Shown here: positions 44,481 through 53,651 of the stretch, one piece after another
Numbering within the stretch: the stretch's first letter is position 1
How the letters are laid out: each line of letters starts with the position of its first letter
Origin: Batkoa obscura
Taxonomy: Eukaryota > Entomophthoromycota > Entomophthoromycetes > Entomophthorales > Batkoaceae
Assembly: GCA_030770535.1 (NCBI GenBank)
Contig: JASVEC010000013.1
Location: forward strand, 1 to 64,000
Direction: 5' to 3'
Length of the DNA: 64,000 nt
Notes under the pieces: generated by a model
Told to the model about the DNA's origin: nothing
Seen by the model: the letters and a program-made list of their open reading frames with translations, nothing else
Databases searched by the model: none
Program-made: the position numbers and the translations under genes

Positions 44481-45488
44481 ATGGTTTATTTAAAAAATTA
44501 TATAAATAACGTTGCTGACATTATAATATCCACCACACCAAAATTAACAAAATCTACGTTAGTAGAAGAAGAATTATTAAATTTAGACCCAAAGTATACT
44601 GCTACTTACTTACCAACCTTAACTACACCAACAATAAATGAAGCAATCAAACTCAATTTATTAAAATGGTTGAATTATCGTATAAAGACAAATTCATATC
44701 GTAATTACAACAAACTAAATTTAAAGATTGGCTTAGGTTATGGCGACCCTTCTTATTTATTAGAAAGTAAAACAGATCCCTCTTTCTTATTAGTTGGTAA
44801 GCCAACTAAATATAATGTTAAAGAAATATACAACAATGATTTAATGATGAATTTATTATTAAACGAACTTTATATTATAACAATTATTGAGCACGAAAAT
44901 GTATTACCATTAATAGATTTGATAGTTTTAAATAATCAAATTATATTTTTATACGAATATTGTAATAAAGATTTATTAAAGTTAACAAGATATGACTCAA
45001 AATTAATTGAAAGAGAGTCTATCAATTTCATTAAACAATTATTACAAGGTTTAAATTATTTACATCAAAGGAATATTGTACATCGTGATTTAAAGCTGGA
45101 AAACATTTATTTCATAAAGAATAAATTGAAAATCACTTCTTTTACTTCATCATCTATTACTCCTAGCGAATCTACAAGTGAATTAATAGGCTCATTATCT
45201 TATCTAGCACCTGAAGTATTGGAGCACCAAGAAAGTTACTGTCAATTCAAAGCAGATATATGGTCATTAGGGATTATACTCTTTATCTTAATTAAAGGTC
45301 ATTTTCCATGGACATTGGCTAAAGCGAAAGACCCCTTTTTCAAGAGATATCGTGGTATCAATTTCTTTTTAAAACAAGGAATTGATCCATATTTCGCTGA
45401 TTTACTTTCTAAAATGTTGGACAGAAACCCAAGAACTAGGTTAGATACCTTTGCTTTGTTACAGGCACTTGATTTGCATTCATTTTAA
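44481..45488 (+). CDS. Protein-kinase-fold protein lacking DFG (probable pseudokinase)
   Basis: A single exon of 335 residues. An N-terminal extension of about 75 residues precedes a kinase domain that runs to the C-terminus. Seen motifs: a weak Gly loop (GLGYGDP, about 85-90), the ATP-contacting lysine in YNVKEIY (Lys114), a helix-C Glu (Glu129), HRDLKLEN (201-208) with catalytic Asp and Asn, APE (243-245) and the ADIWSLG helix-F signature. At the magnesium-binding position, where DFG should follow KIT, the sequence reads SFT (220-222). Loss of that Asp normally abolishes or strongly lowers catalysis. The layout recalls fungal Npr1/Hal5-type kinases that regulate transporters, but I cannot place it firmly. 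It is likely an allosteric or scaffold protein; residual activity is possible. The surroundings give no partner. Confidence 0.85.
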   Translation: MVYLKNYINNVADIIISTTPKLTKSTLVEEELLNLDPKYTATYLPTLTTPTINEAIKLNLLKWLNYRIKTNSYRNYNKLNLKIGLGYGDPSYLLESKTDPSFLLVGKPTKYNVKEIYNNDLMMNLLLNELYIITIIEHENVLPLIDLIVLNNQIIFLYEYCNKDLLKLTRYDSKLIERESINFIKQLLQGLNYLHQRNIVHRDLKLENIYFIKNKLKITSFTSSSITPSESTSELIGSLSYLAPEVLEHQESYCQFKADIWSLGIILFILIKGHFPWTLAKAKDPFFKRYRGINFFLKQGIDPYFADLLSKMLDRNPRTRLDTFALLQALDLHSF

Positions 45489-46399
45489 TTATTTTTTGTA
45501 TCATTTTTTTAAATAATAAAAGTTCAATTGTATGTATCATAATTTAAGTCTTTATTAAACTAAACTGAATTTCAATTAATTAATGTTTAGGCTAAACTAT
45601 GATGAAAATATTATACAGTATTTTTAACACATCATGCTTATTTCAAGATAAGTATTTGAACAAACTATAATAAAAGAAATTCAATAATAGTATAAAGCGA
45701 AAGTAAACAAAACATAGAGATTCATAACGGAAATTGCTATAGTTTTAACCGTAATCACTTCAATTTACACACATGGTTTTTATATTTGTCTACTTTCAGT
45801 TCAAATTATTATTAAATTTTTTTATTAAAGTTTGTTCAAATATTTATCTCAAATAAGTACGATGTGTTAAAAATACTACATTATTTCTCCATGTTTTAAA
45901 TTATTTAATTATACTTAAAATTGCACATTTATCTTAGATTAATTTAAACAAATTTACCAAAAAATAGGTATACTATGACACAACACCGTTATCATCTAAA
46001 AAATACTGAAAGATAAAGTCAAGGAATATATTACCTTATATTAATGATAAGGATTTTAAGATTTTGAAATAGTGTTTAACAGATTAATATAGTTTAAAGT
46101 AAAGAAGTATTTTATTATAAAAATGACGCAATATTATTTTTAGAAGCAACTCATTTATCTTAAAAATTTACTACATTTATAACTACTATTGGTTAAAAAA
46201 AGTAGATTTCGATTTAACTTTGAGCAAAATTTTGTAACATAGAGCACGAGTAAACTTTTGAAATGCCATTTTAAGAAATAATTAGATAATATTTATTCTT
46301 ATTAAAGGTTCCCGAAATTGATTTAATTGGAGCAAAACTCAAAAAATATTTATATTAAGAACTATTCAATTTATCTATATCTCTACATCTTTGTTAAAA
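45489..46399. other. Intergenic, no feature seen
   Basis: This 0.9-kb AT-rich spacer shows no repeat family member, RNA gene or coding exon. Confidence 0.55.
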
Positions 46400-47077
46400 A
46401 TGAGAGCTACTCAAAAGCTGTTACTGTTAATTATTGGTATAATATTGAGCATCTACTTAATCAAAACATACCTCAAAGAAGGTTATGTAATCAACTATTT
46501 GATAAAGAATGAAAAGAAAAATGAATTTATTACTGAAGGTGTTCAAGTTTTAGTAATGAGTGACCAGAGCAAGTATCGCTCAAAAACATTAGTAAAAACA
46601 TTTACAGAAGTAGGAATAGAGGTTCAATCTTTAAATGGAGTCACCTTAAAGAAACCAGATAATGGGTTTTTCAGATTAACTCCGAAAGAAATTAAAATCC
46701 ATCAACTATTATTTAATTTATTAGATTTATGTAAAAAGAAGTTTTGTGCTATTGTAGAAGACGATTTTAAACCATTTATTGTTGGTAATAATTTAGTTGA
46801 TAAATTATTCAGTGAGTTGATTACATTTAATTCTAACGATCAATATTTGTTTGATTGCACTAAATGGGGTTTCTTTCAAAGGGAATATCCCATTTCTGGC
46901 AACTCTTTAGCTTGTCGCATCGCCCATTACCAACTACTCAGGAAGGTTAAGAAATGTTATAAAGACAACAAACAAATTAATGTACCTGCAGATGTATTTT
47001 ATAGAAATTGCTTAGATAAGGAATCATTGGAAAGAAGGTTCTTATTAGGAAATACAGTCGATGGTTTCAACTATTAA
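46400..47077 (+). CDS. Type II membrane protein with GT25-like glycosyltransferase domain
   Basis: A 225-residue protein from the first true ATG at 46400. Residues 6-24 form a signal anchor (KLLLLIIGIILSIYLI) followed by a lumenal domain. Features of the GT25 family are visible: an N-terminal strand VQVLVMSDQ, the LTPKEIKIHQLL segment that corresponds to the usual 'gEigc..SH' motif, and the acidic metal-binding motif AIVEDDF (Glu120-Asp122). A later motif has VPADVFYRNCL. The protein is short for the family and the match is by pattern only, so assignment to GT25 is moderate. If correct it would transfer a sugar in the Golgi or ER lumen, using a UDP-sugar. It stands alone, with no pathway neighbours. 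Confidence 0.6.
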   Translation: MRATQKLLLLIIGIILSIYLIKTYLKEGYVINYLIKNEKKNEFITEGVQVLVMSDQSKYRSKTLVKTFTEVGIEVQSLNGVTLKKPDNGFFRLTPKEIKIHQLLFNLLDLCKKKFCAIVEDDFKPFIVGNNLVDKLFSELITFNSNDQYLFDCTKWGFFQREYPISGNSLACRIAHYQLLRKVKKCYKDNKQINVPADVFYRNCLDKESLERRFLLGNTVDGFNY

Positions 47078-47729
47078 AAGATTAAACATAGATTACTGCC
47101 TAATTTCCATCGAATACTACTATGATAATATTTTATAGCTTAGAAATAAAATTTAAGTATTTTGATATTACATTTTCACTATTAATAAAGTTTTATTTAA
47201 TTAATAAATAAATTTTTAAAAATGTAGTAAACAAACATAGTGTTTTGTTAAAATATACATGGTTTTGAATAGTAGTTAGTTCCTATTTCTTTGTATTAAA
47301 TATATTGTTGGGCAAAATCAACTCGATAAATTACTATTTTCGCATTTTATAATACTTAATGTTATACAAAGTTTTTAACCTTTATAATACGATAAACTTT
47401 AGATTTTAAACTATTAGTAAGATATCTAGAAATCAAAGTAAATAAATATTAATAGAATATTACAGGTTTAAGTTGCTAACTATAAATAATCTTGCAGTCA
47501 GTGTAATGTTACAATTTGCATTTAAGAGTAATTTAAATTTTCAACTAGTGGTTTTTACTTTCAAAGCAGCTACTTTTAGTTTTAAGAATATTGTCTTAGT
47601 TTAAAAATAGGCTCCAATAAAGATTTATGATTAATTAAACTTAATAACCAAATACTATAAGTAATATTCTTAAATGATAATTCTTAAATGTATAAAAAAC
47701 GCCTTTAATATTATAAAAGTTTACATTCC
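47078..47729. other. Intergenic, no feature seen
   Basis: AT-rich spacer. I looked specifically for an upstream exon with paired cysteines that could supply a zinc cluster to the following regulator and found none. Confidence 0.55.
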
Positions 47730-49532
47730 ATGCAACAAAATGAGAAGTCGAAAAGAATTCAAGAGTCTTTTAGATTTAAAGCTGTTGAAAGGTTAAATCA
47801 AATTGAAAAGGAGTTGACGGGAATTTTTTCTAGTATAAAGAGTAACCTACTGGCCTATCCAACTAACAAGTTTAGTGGTTTAATAAAGAGTTATCTTAAA
47901 TGGTCAAAGGAATGTTTGATTGCGAAAAAAAGGTTAATAGAATTAAAAAATAAGTCTATCGAATGTCAATTACAGAAAGAGAAATATAGAATTACAGAGG
48001 CAAAATTTATAGCTTATTTTGAAAAAGGTATATCCCACTATACACAATCAATAAGAAATAGTCAAAAGATGACGCTCACGAATAATTGCTTATACTGTTG
48101 CCCGGAAAGAGAGTTATATATCACTCCAAATAAAATAGATGGATTAATGCCTCCGGAACTTATGGTATGTTTTATTAATATTTATCATCAGTTTTTAGAT
48201 CCAGATGGACTATGGTTTACAGCTCCAGTATTGGAACGTATATTTAAAAAAAAAGAGCCAAGTTTATTAAAATCAATGCTTTTGCAATCACTATTGAGTT
48301 TAGTAGAACTTCCGAAAGAACATAAACAATTATTACTTAATAATACTGAGGGTATCCAAAGTATGATTATTCAAAGTTACAGTAATCCAAGCTTAGAAAA
48401 TGTAGCTGCAATCACTTTAATTGCTGGGGAACATTTATATACTGAAAATTATTCTCTAGCTAACATATATTTAGGACAAGCAATAAGGATGGCTGAAATG
48501 TTACAAATAGTACCCCAAGAAAAAGAAAAAAATATTTTTTTAATTACAAACAACCCTATTGAAGATTCATGGAAGGAAAAAATATGGGAACTTATAATTA
48601 TTTTTCATGTTGGTTTATCTTGTCTACCAGGATTTTTTTTAACCTTAAAATATACCAATATAATTCCCTTAATCCATGTTAGAAATAAATTGATCAGTAT
48701 ACCTACAATGCCTAGATTAAAGATCAATAAAACGAAAAAGATAGATTTAAAAGCAATGTTGAAAAATGTTAATATAAACAATAGTGGTATAGTCCTCAGT
48801 ATTAACAATAATCAACCTCGTGAGTCATTATATTGTTCAAGGGCGCTAGCATGTTATTGTCATGTTTTACAATATTATCATAACAAAAAATATATGCTAA
48901 AGAGCAATCCAAATATACATCCAATCAGTAGGTTCTATTTTGATTTAAATAGTATGTTAAAGATGATTGACGAATTAGATCAAGAGATAAATGATGCACC
49001 AATAGATTATAAAAGTTATCAGCTTTTATCCTTAAAGGAGCTTGATAATATAAAATCGTACGGTGTACTACAATCAGGTGACACCTCATCATTAGGCTCT
49101 TCTGGATATTTAATGTTCTTGAATAGTAAACTTTACATCATTGATCCTATTTCATATATAAACCCATGCTCTCATACATTATTATACTCTTGGCTATGGA
49201 AGATTGGATTAGAAACGGCCGATAAGTTATGGGATTTATTTTCTACTTTATTTAATCGAAAAAATATTGATGATGAATGTCCATGGATACTATTTAATTC
49301 ATGTATGGATTTACTTCCAACTGTCTATTTTTATTTTAATGCCTTATCAAAGTTGTATTTTACAGAGTCACAGAATGAAGTAATTTATAGTAAAGTTCAA
49401 CGATTGATTTATTGGATTAAAAGGGATAGAGATAAAACTCATTATTTTGAAGATAATGAGGTTGCAATTGAAGTTATAAAAAAAGACTTGAAAAAGTTCT
49501 ATTTCTTGGGAAAGTATTCTATAACAGTATAG
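47730..49532 (+). CDS. Zinc-cluster-less fungal regulator-like protein, A1
   Basis: A single exon of 600 residues. Residues 10-85 form a charged helical start (ESFRFKAVERLNQIEKEL). From about 145 to 330 the sequence has the pattern of the fungal transcription factor middle homology region: MPPELMVCFINIYHQFLDPDGLWF, NPSLENVAAITLIAGEHL, YLGQAIRMAEMLQI and SWKEKIWELIIIFHVGL. The helical remainder includes GYLMFLNSKLYIIDPISY. In Zn2Cys6 regulators this domain follows a DNA-binding zinc cluster; none is present here or within the upstream spacer. It is closest to the protein at 58641 (subfamily A). It may act through partners, as an effector-sensing or dominant-negative subunit; that is inference. 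Confidence 0.72.
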   Translation: MQQNEKSKRIQESFRFKAVERLNQIEKELTGIFSSIKSNLLAYPTNKFSGLIKSYLKWSKECLIAKKRLIELKNKSIECQLQKEKYRITEAKFIAYFEKGISHYTQSIRNSQKMTLTNNCLYCCPERELYITPNKIDGLMPPELMVCFINIYHQFLDPDGLWFTAPVLERIFKKKEPSLLKSMLLQSLLSLVELPKEHKQLLLNNTEGIQSMIIQSYSNPSLENVAAITLIAGEHLYTENYSLANIYLGQAIRMAEMLQIVPQEKEKNIFLITNNPIEDSWKEKIWELIIIFHVGLSCLPGFFLTLKYTNIIPLIHVRNKLISIPTMPRLKINKTKKIDLKAMLKNVNINNSGIVLSINNNQPRESLYCSRALACYCHVLQYYHNKKYMLKSNPNIHPISRFYFDLNSMLKMIDELDQEINDAPIDYKSYQLLSLKELDNIKSYGVLQSGDTSSLGSSGYLMFLNSKLYIIDPISYINPCSHTLLYSWLWKIGLETADKLWDLFSTLFNRKNIDDECPWILFNSCMDLLPTVYFYFNALSKLYFTESQNEVIYSKVQRLIYWIKRDRDKTHYFEDNEVAIEVIKKDLKKFYFLGKYSITV

Positions 49533-49873
49533 TATAATTAATATTAATTGTGGTTATTTGTCCTTCGCTTTTTAAGAGTACGATCTTATTTATTATTTTT
49601 GATCCTAATATGAGAAAGTATTTATTTATTAAATCTCGATAAAGAGAAGCCTCATAGGTATAAAATTAAAAGAGTTTAAGTGAGAGAACTGTATAATTAT
49701 GATAATAGTATTGCACATAAAAGGTAAATAGGGGAATTAGTTGATTAATGGAAGGCACCCTATTCCAAGAATGTCCAGTTTAAATATGTGCATATTGTGT
49801 TTAGATTTATACAGCCTGATCCAATTATATAATGAAAATGGGGTGGTATTTATTAAATAATGGTAATAGTAAA
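49533..49873. other. Convergent 3' spacer, no feature seen
   Basis: A spacer of 341 bp between the stops of two regulator-like genes. Nothing recognised. Confidence 0.55.
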
Positions 49874-51640
49874 TTAAAGGTTCAAAGGGTACTCATCAGG
49901 AAGTTTAGACTGATTTAAATAAGTCTTAATTCTTCTTGAGGTAACATTAGCATCTAAAAACCCAACATCTGACTCTTCCGATAGTTTAATAAACTCAATA
50001 AACTTTACTAAATAATTATAAATTATAAATTTATCCTTTTTATTAAATAAATTATTAATTAATATATTTAATGAAAAATAAATAATTGCTAAAAAATCAT
50101 TGGAATTATTAATAAGGGGATAATAAATTTGGTGATTTTTTATATTTAATTTGATACATGAATTAATATATTTCCATACATTAATAGTATCTTCACATAA
50201 TCTATAACCATATTTCTTACTAGGTAATTGATAAGGTTGTTCTAATAATTCAATAAATGGATTTAACAATACTAACTTACTCATTAAAATAACATAATAA
50301 GCATAACTACTAAATGAATTATTACTAAATTTTAATTTACCATGATATTTTATTTCATAAGCTTGTTCTTCATTAATTAATTGATATTGTTTATATTCTT
50401 TTGGTGTGTTTTGTAATTTCATATCTATTTGATTAATTAAACCAACTTTATGTTTAGTTAATTTAAATATTATATTTGAATTTTGTATTTCATTATTTTT
50501 GTTTCTTATTAATTTAGTTCTATAATAATTGATATAGTTACATGCTTGTAATTCACACCACGTAGCAAACGCATAATAAGTAGCTTGTTCGTTATCATTG
50601 TATGTTGGATTTGTATAGATTGGATTTGTATAGATTGCATTATTATCATTATTTAAAAAATCATGAATATTATTTATAACAATTACATTCTGTTTTAATT
50701 TCCTTGGCTTGGTAGGTATACATAGTACAGTTTTATTGACGTGTTTTAATCGATAGTTTAATTTATAATCACTTTCAAATTTATTTTTAATTCCTAAAAA
50801 GACAGCTAATAACTCTACTATCTCAAATATTTTCTGTTTCCATAATTCATTACTTTTACTCAACTTCTGTAGATTTTGTTCTTCTACTTGTTCTTTCATT
50901 TCTATTAAATGAAGTATATACAGTCTTGCTGTTGCCCTTTGTTGTTCAAAAAAATATTCAAAACTTAATAAAGTTAATCCAGTTAAGTTTTCTAAACTTG
51001 GAGTATCCATACTTTGTCTCAGAACTTGATTAAATTCATTCCCCTCCCTTTTCAAGACTTCAATAAACTGTTGATCATTAAATTTAATAATTTTATTAAA
51101 TGTTTGAAATAACATTAACTTTAATAAAGATTTATTATTATTTTTTAATACTTTTAATAAATCTTCTTTCGTCAACCAAAAACTATAAGGGTCCATCCAC
51201 GTTGTATAAATCTTAATAAGACTTTCCAATAATTTACTCGGAGGCATATTATTAATCAAAATAGGAGACACTTTTAATTCATTCATTAGATTTCCTTCAT
51301 AATAAAATAGACCATAAGGTAATTGATTTTCATTAATTAATTGATTAAAATTGAATATACCATATTTTATTTCTAGATAAAATTCATATTGTTTTTGTTT
51401 TATAAGTGAAGAACCTTCTTTTCTTCGTTTCATTTTAAACATAAATTCCATGACTTCTTTTTGTTTTTTGACTATATAATTCATCCATTTTATATAATTA
51501 TTTATTAACTTTACTTTGTTCGGTTCATTATACGAATTAGTAGTTACGCTATAAAGGATTGTTTGTAGCTCAAAATATAATAAATGGATCCTTTGCAAAG
51601 CTTCTGTTTTATACGATCTTTTTTCGAGAGTAAATTCCAT
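49874..51640 (-). CDS. Zinc-cluster-less fungal regulator-like protein, B1
   Basis: A single exon of 588 residues from the ATG at 51640. It starts MEFTLEKRSYKTEALQRI, matching the conserved N-terminus of the three relatives. The middle-homology-like segment shows MPPSKLLESLIKIYTTWMDPYSFWL, TPSLENLTGLTLLSFEYFFEQ and ARLYILHLIEMKE, then LWKQKIFEIVELLAVFLG. It is most similar to the gene at 53652 (subfamily B: shared FWLTKE, FNKIIKFN and KHVNKTVLCIPTKPRK-like motifs) and less to the A pair. Coding sequence is extremely AT-rich, with long Asn, Lys and Ile runs. There is no Cys6 cluster. It is divergently arranged with phytochelatin synthase, 475 bp apart. Confidence 0.7.
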   Translation of the reverse strand: MEFTLEKRSYKTEALQRIHLLYFELQTILYSVTTNSYNEPNKVKLINNYIKWMNYIVKKQKEVMEFMFKMKRRKEGSSLIKQKQYEFYLEIKYGIFNFNQLINENQLPYGLFYYEGNLMNELKVSPILINNMPPSKLLESLIKIYTTWMDPYSFWLTKEDLLKVLKNNNKSLLKLMLFQTFNKIIKFNDQQFIEVLKREGNEFNQVLRQSMDTPSLENLTGLTLLSFEYFFEQQRATARLYILHLIEMKEQVEEQNLQKLSKSNELWKQKIFEIVELLAVFLGIKNKFESDYKLNYRLKHVNKTVLCIPTKPRKLKQNVIVINNIHDFLNNDNNAIYTNPIYTNPTYNDNEQATYYAFATWCELQACNYINYYRTKLIRNKNNEIQNSNIIFKLTKHKVGLINQIDMKLQNTPKEYKQYQLINEEQAYEIKYHGKLKFSNNSFSSYAYYVILMSKLVLLNPFIELLEQPYQLPSKKYGYRLCEDTINVWKYINSCIKLNIKNHQIYYPLINNSNDFLAIIYFSLNILINNLFNKKDKFIIYNYLVKFIEFIKLSEESDVGFLDANVTSRRIKTYLNQSKLPDEYPLNL

Positions 51641-52115
51641 ATAATTAAAATAAATCAATTGTCTGTTAATTTCGATTTTAAATGATATTATATGTGTATA
51701 AAAAAATTAAACTAAATTTTGATTGCTTATCTCATATCGGGTCATTCATAAAATATCCTTACAATTTCATGTAGTACAAAACTATTAAAAGTAAATAATT
51801 GCAACACGAAAGAAAATTTACTTATAATTTTTTCTTGCTTTTAGAGATAAAAACCATTTACCATTGCAACTAATGATTTATTTACTTTTTATGCACATAA
51901 GTTTGGAAGGTTACTTTATCAAAGACCTAAAATTTAAATTTGTTCCAATTTTAAAATTTAGAGATTATTTCACCAATAAAATAAATGTTTTAATTTTTTC
52001 AATTTTCATGCTAACAAGGCCCAAATAATTTTCTAGTTTGACATAAAATTAAAAAAGCAGTCTCATTCCAAAAAACTGTCAACTCATTTTTTACAGTTCA
52101 AATTTTAAATAAAAA
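51641..52115. other. Shared upstream region of regulator B1 and phytochelatin synthase
   Basis: A 475-bp spacer between divergent starts. I see no TATATAAA octamer and no evident metal-response element; it is the obvious place to look for co-regulation. Confidence 0.55.
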
Positions 52116-53592
52116 ATGTCTAATTTAGTTCGTACTTATTTTAAAGTAATAATCTCATCTTTTCGTCAATTACAACATACTGATTTATTCCCTTAATAGC
52201 GTCAATTGCCCTCAAGTTTAATACCCTTTTCCTCCACTCAAGGAAAGTCCTTTTTTAAAAAAGCAATTGAAACTGGGCATGCAGAAATTTATTTCCAATT
52301 AGCAAATTATTTTACTACACAATCGGAACCAGCTTGTAAGTTGTTTGTTATTATCGCCAATGTTTTTTATTTGCCTAATGTGACTATTGTTTTAGTTTGT
52401 GGATTGGGTACGTTATCAATGGTATTAAATTCTTTAGAAGTTGACCCATTGAAAGTTTGGAAAGGGCCTTGGAGATGGTAAGTTTCAATATTATCTATCA
52501 TTTGGACATAAAAACATCTAAAAAATATCAACTATTAATAGGTATGCTGATGAAATGTTAGATTGTTGTCGTTCATTATCCGATATCCGTTTACAAGGTA
52601 TTACTTTATCCGAATTCGAGTGCTTAGCTAAATGTAATGGATTATCCAGCCGACTATCTTATAGTAACAAAACAACATTAAATCAATTTGAAAATGATGT
52701 TAAATTATCATGTCAATCGGATAATCAAGTGATGGTATTATCTTATTCTAGAAAAACTTTAGGACAAACAGGAGATGGTCATTTTTCGCCTGTTGGAGGT
52801 TATGATCCTGAAGAAAAGATGGTACTAGTATTAGATGTTGCCAGGTTTAAATATCCTGCCTATTGGGTACCTTTGGATTTATTATTTGAATCATTGAAAC
52901 CAATAGATCCTAGTTCGGGTATCCCAAGAGGTTATGCTTTATTATCAAAGAATAGTTTTACAATAACTTCATTAACTCAATTGGATTTGGATTTAAAAAG
53001 TTGGAAACAGTTTTCATTGAAGATAAAAGGAATTGATAAAAAGGAGGAGCTTTGGCATGAGTTAATACAATTATATAATAAATTAATGGAATTTAAATCC
53101 GATAAAAAAGAAACAATTCAAAAGAGGATTTTGTTAATGAAAGAAGAAGAAGAATTATTACCATTGAAAAAGAACTGTAAAGAAAATAATAAGGATAGTA
53201 GTAATAATGAATTACAAACAGAATATATAACACAGTTTGGATTATTAGTAGCCAGTATTAAAAACACAATATTATATAATTGGATACAAAAAAACATTGT
53301 CATCCCCTCTTCATTATTACAACACAATCCCAATTATCTAGCCTTATTGACTTTATTTTATTTATCTTTACCATATGAAATATTATTTAATAAGGAAGAT
53401 TTATTATTAATTCAAGACAAAATTAATATTGATAATATTTCATTACAAGAAATCATTGAAATTACTTGTAATGATTGTAAATGTAATGATTATAATAGTA
53501 GATTAGCTAAATCTATATTATCAAATGAAGTAGCAACGTTAAAACAAAAAATGATTAATTTAAATAATTGTTTAAATCAAACAACACATTGA
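52116..53592 (+). CDS. Phytochelatin synthase
   Basis: Four exons (52116-52145, 52200-52335, 52396-52477, 52542-53592; introns 54, 60 and 64 bp) join in frame to 432 residues. The N-terminal catalytic domain has the classical motifs [46 protein letters not shown] and [13 protein letters not shown]. The catalytic triad is Cys57, His163 and Asp181, one residue off the Arabidopsis PCS1 numbering (56, 162, 180). The enzyme joins gamma-Glu-Cys units from glutathione to make cadmium- and arsenic-binding phytochelatins. The C-terminal half is variable, as usual, with CNDCKC near residue 400 that may help sense metal. Among fungi the enzyme is known from Schizosaccharomyces pombe and scattered other lineages. 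Regulator-like genes lie on both sides. Confidence 0.95.
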
Positions 53593-53651
53593 ATTAGTAT
53601 TAGACATAATAAAACTAAACACAATTTATAAATAATTTATTTACTTTAGTT

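Noticed and set aside
47078-47729. Hidden upstream exon with a Zn2Cys6 cluster for the regulator-like genes
   Set aside because: No run of paired cysteine codons with suitable splice sites was seen upstream of any of the four paralogs.
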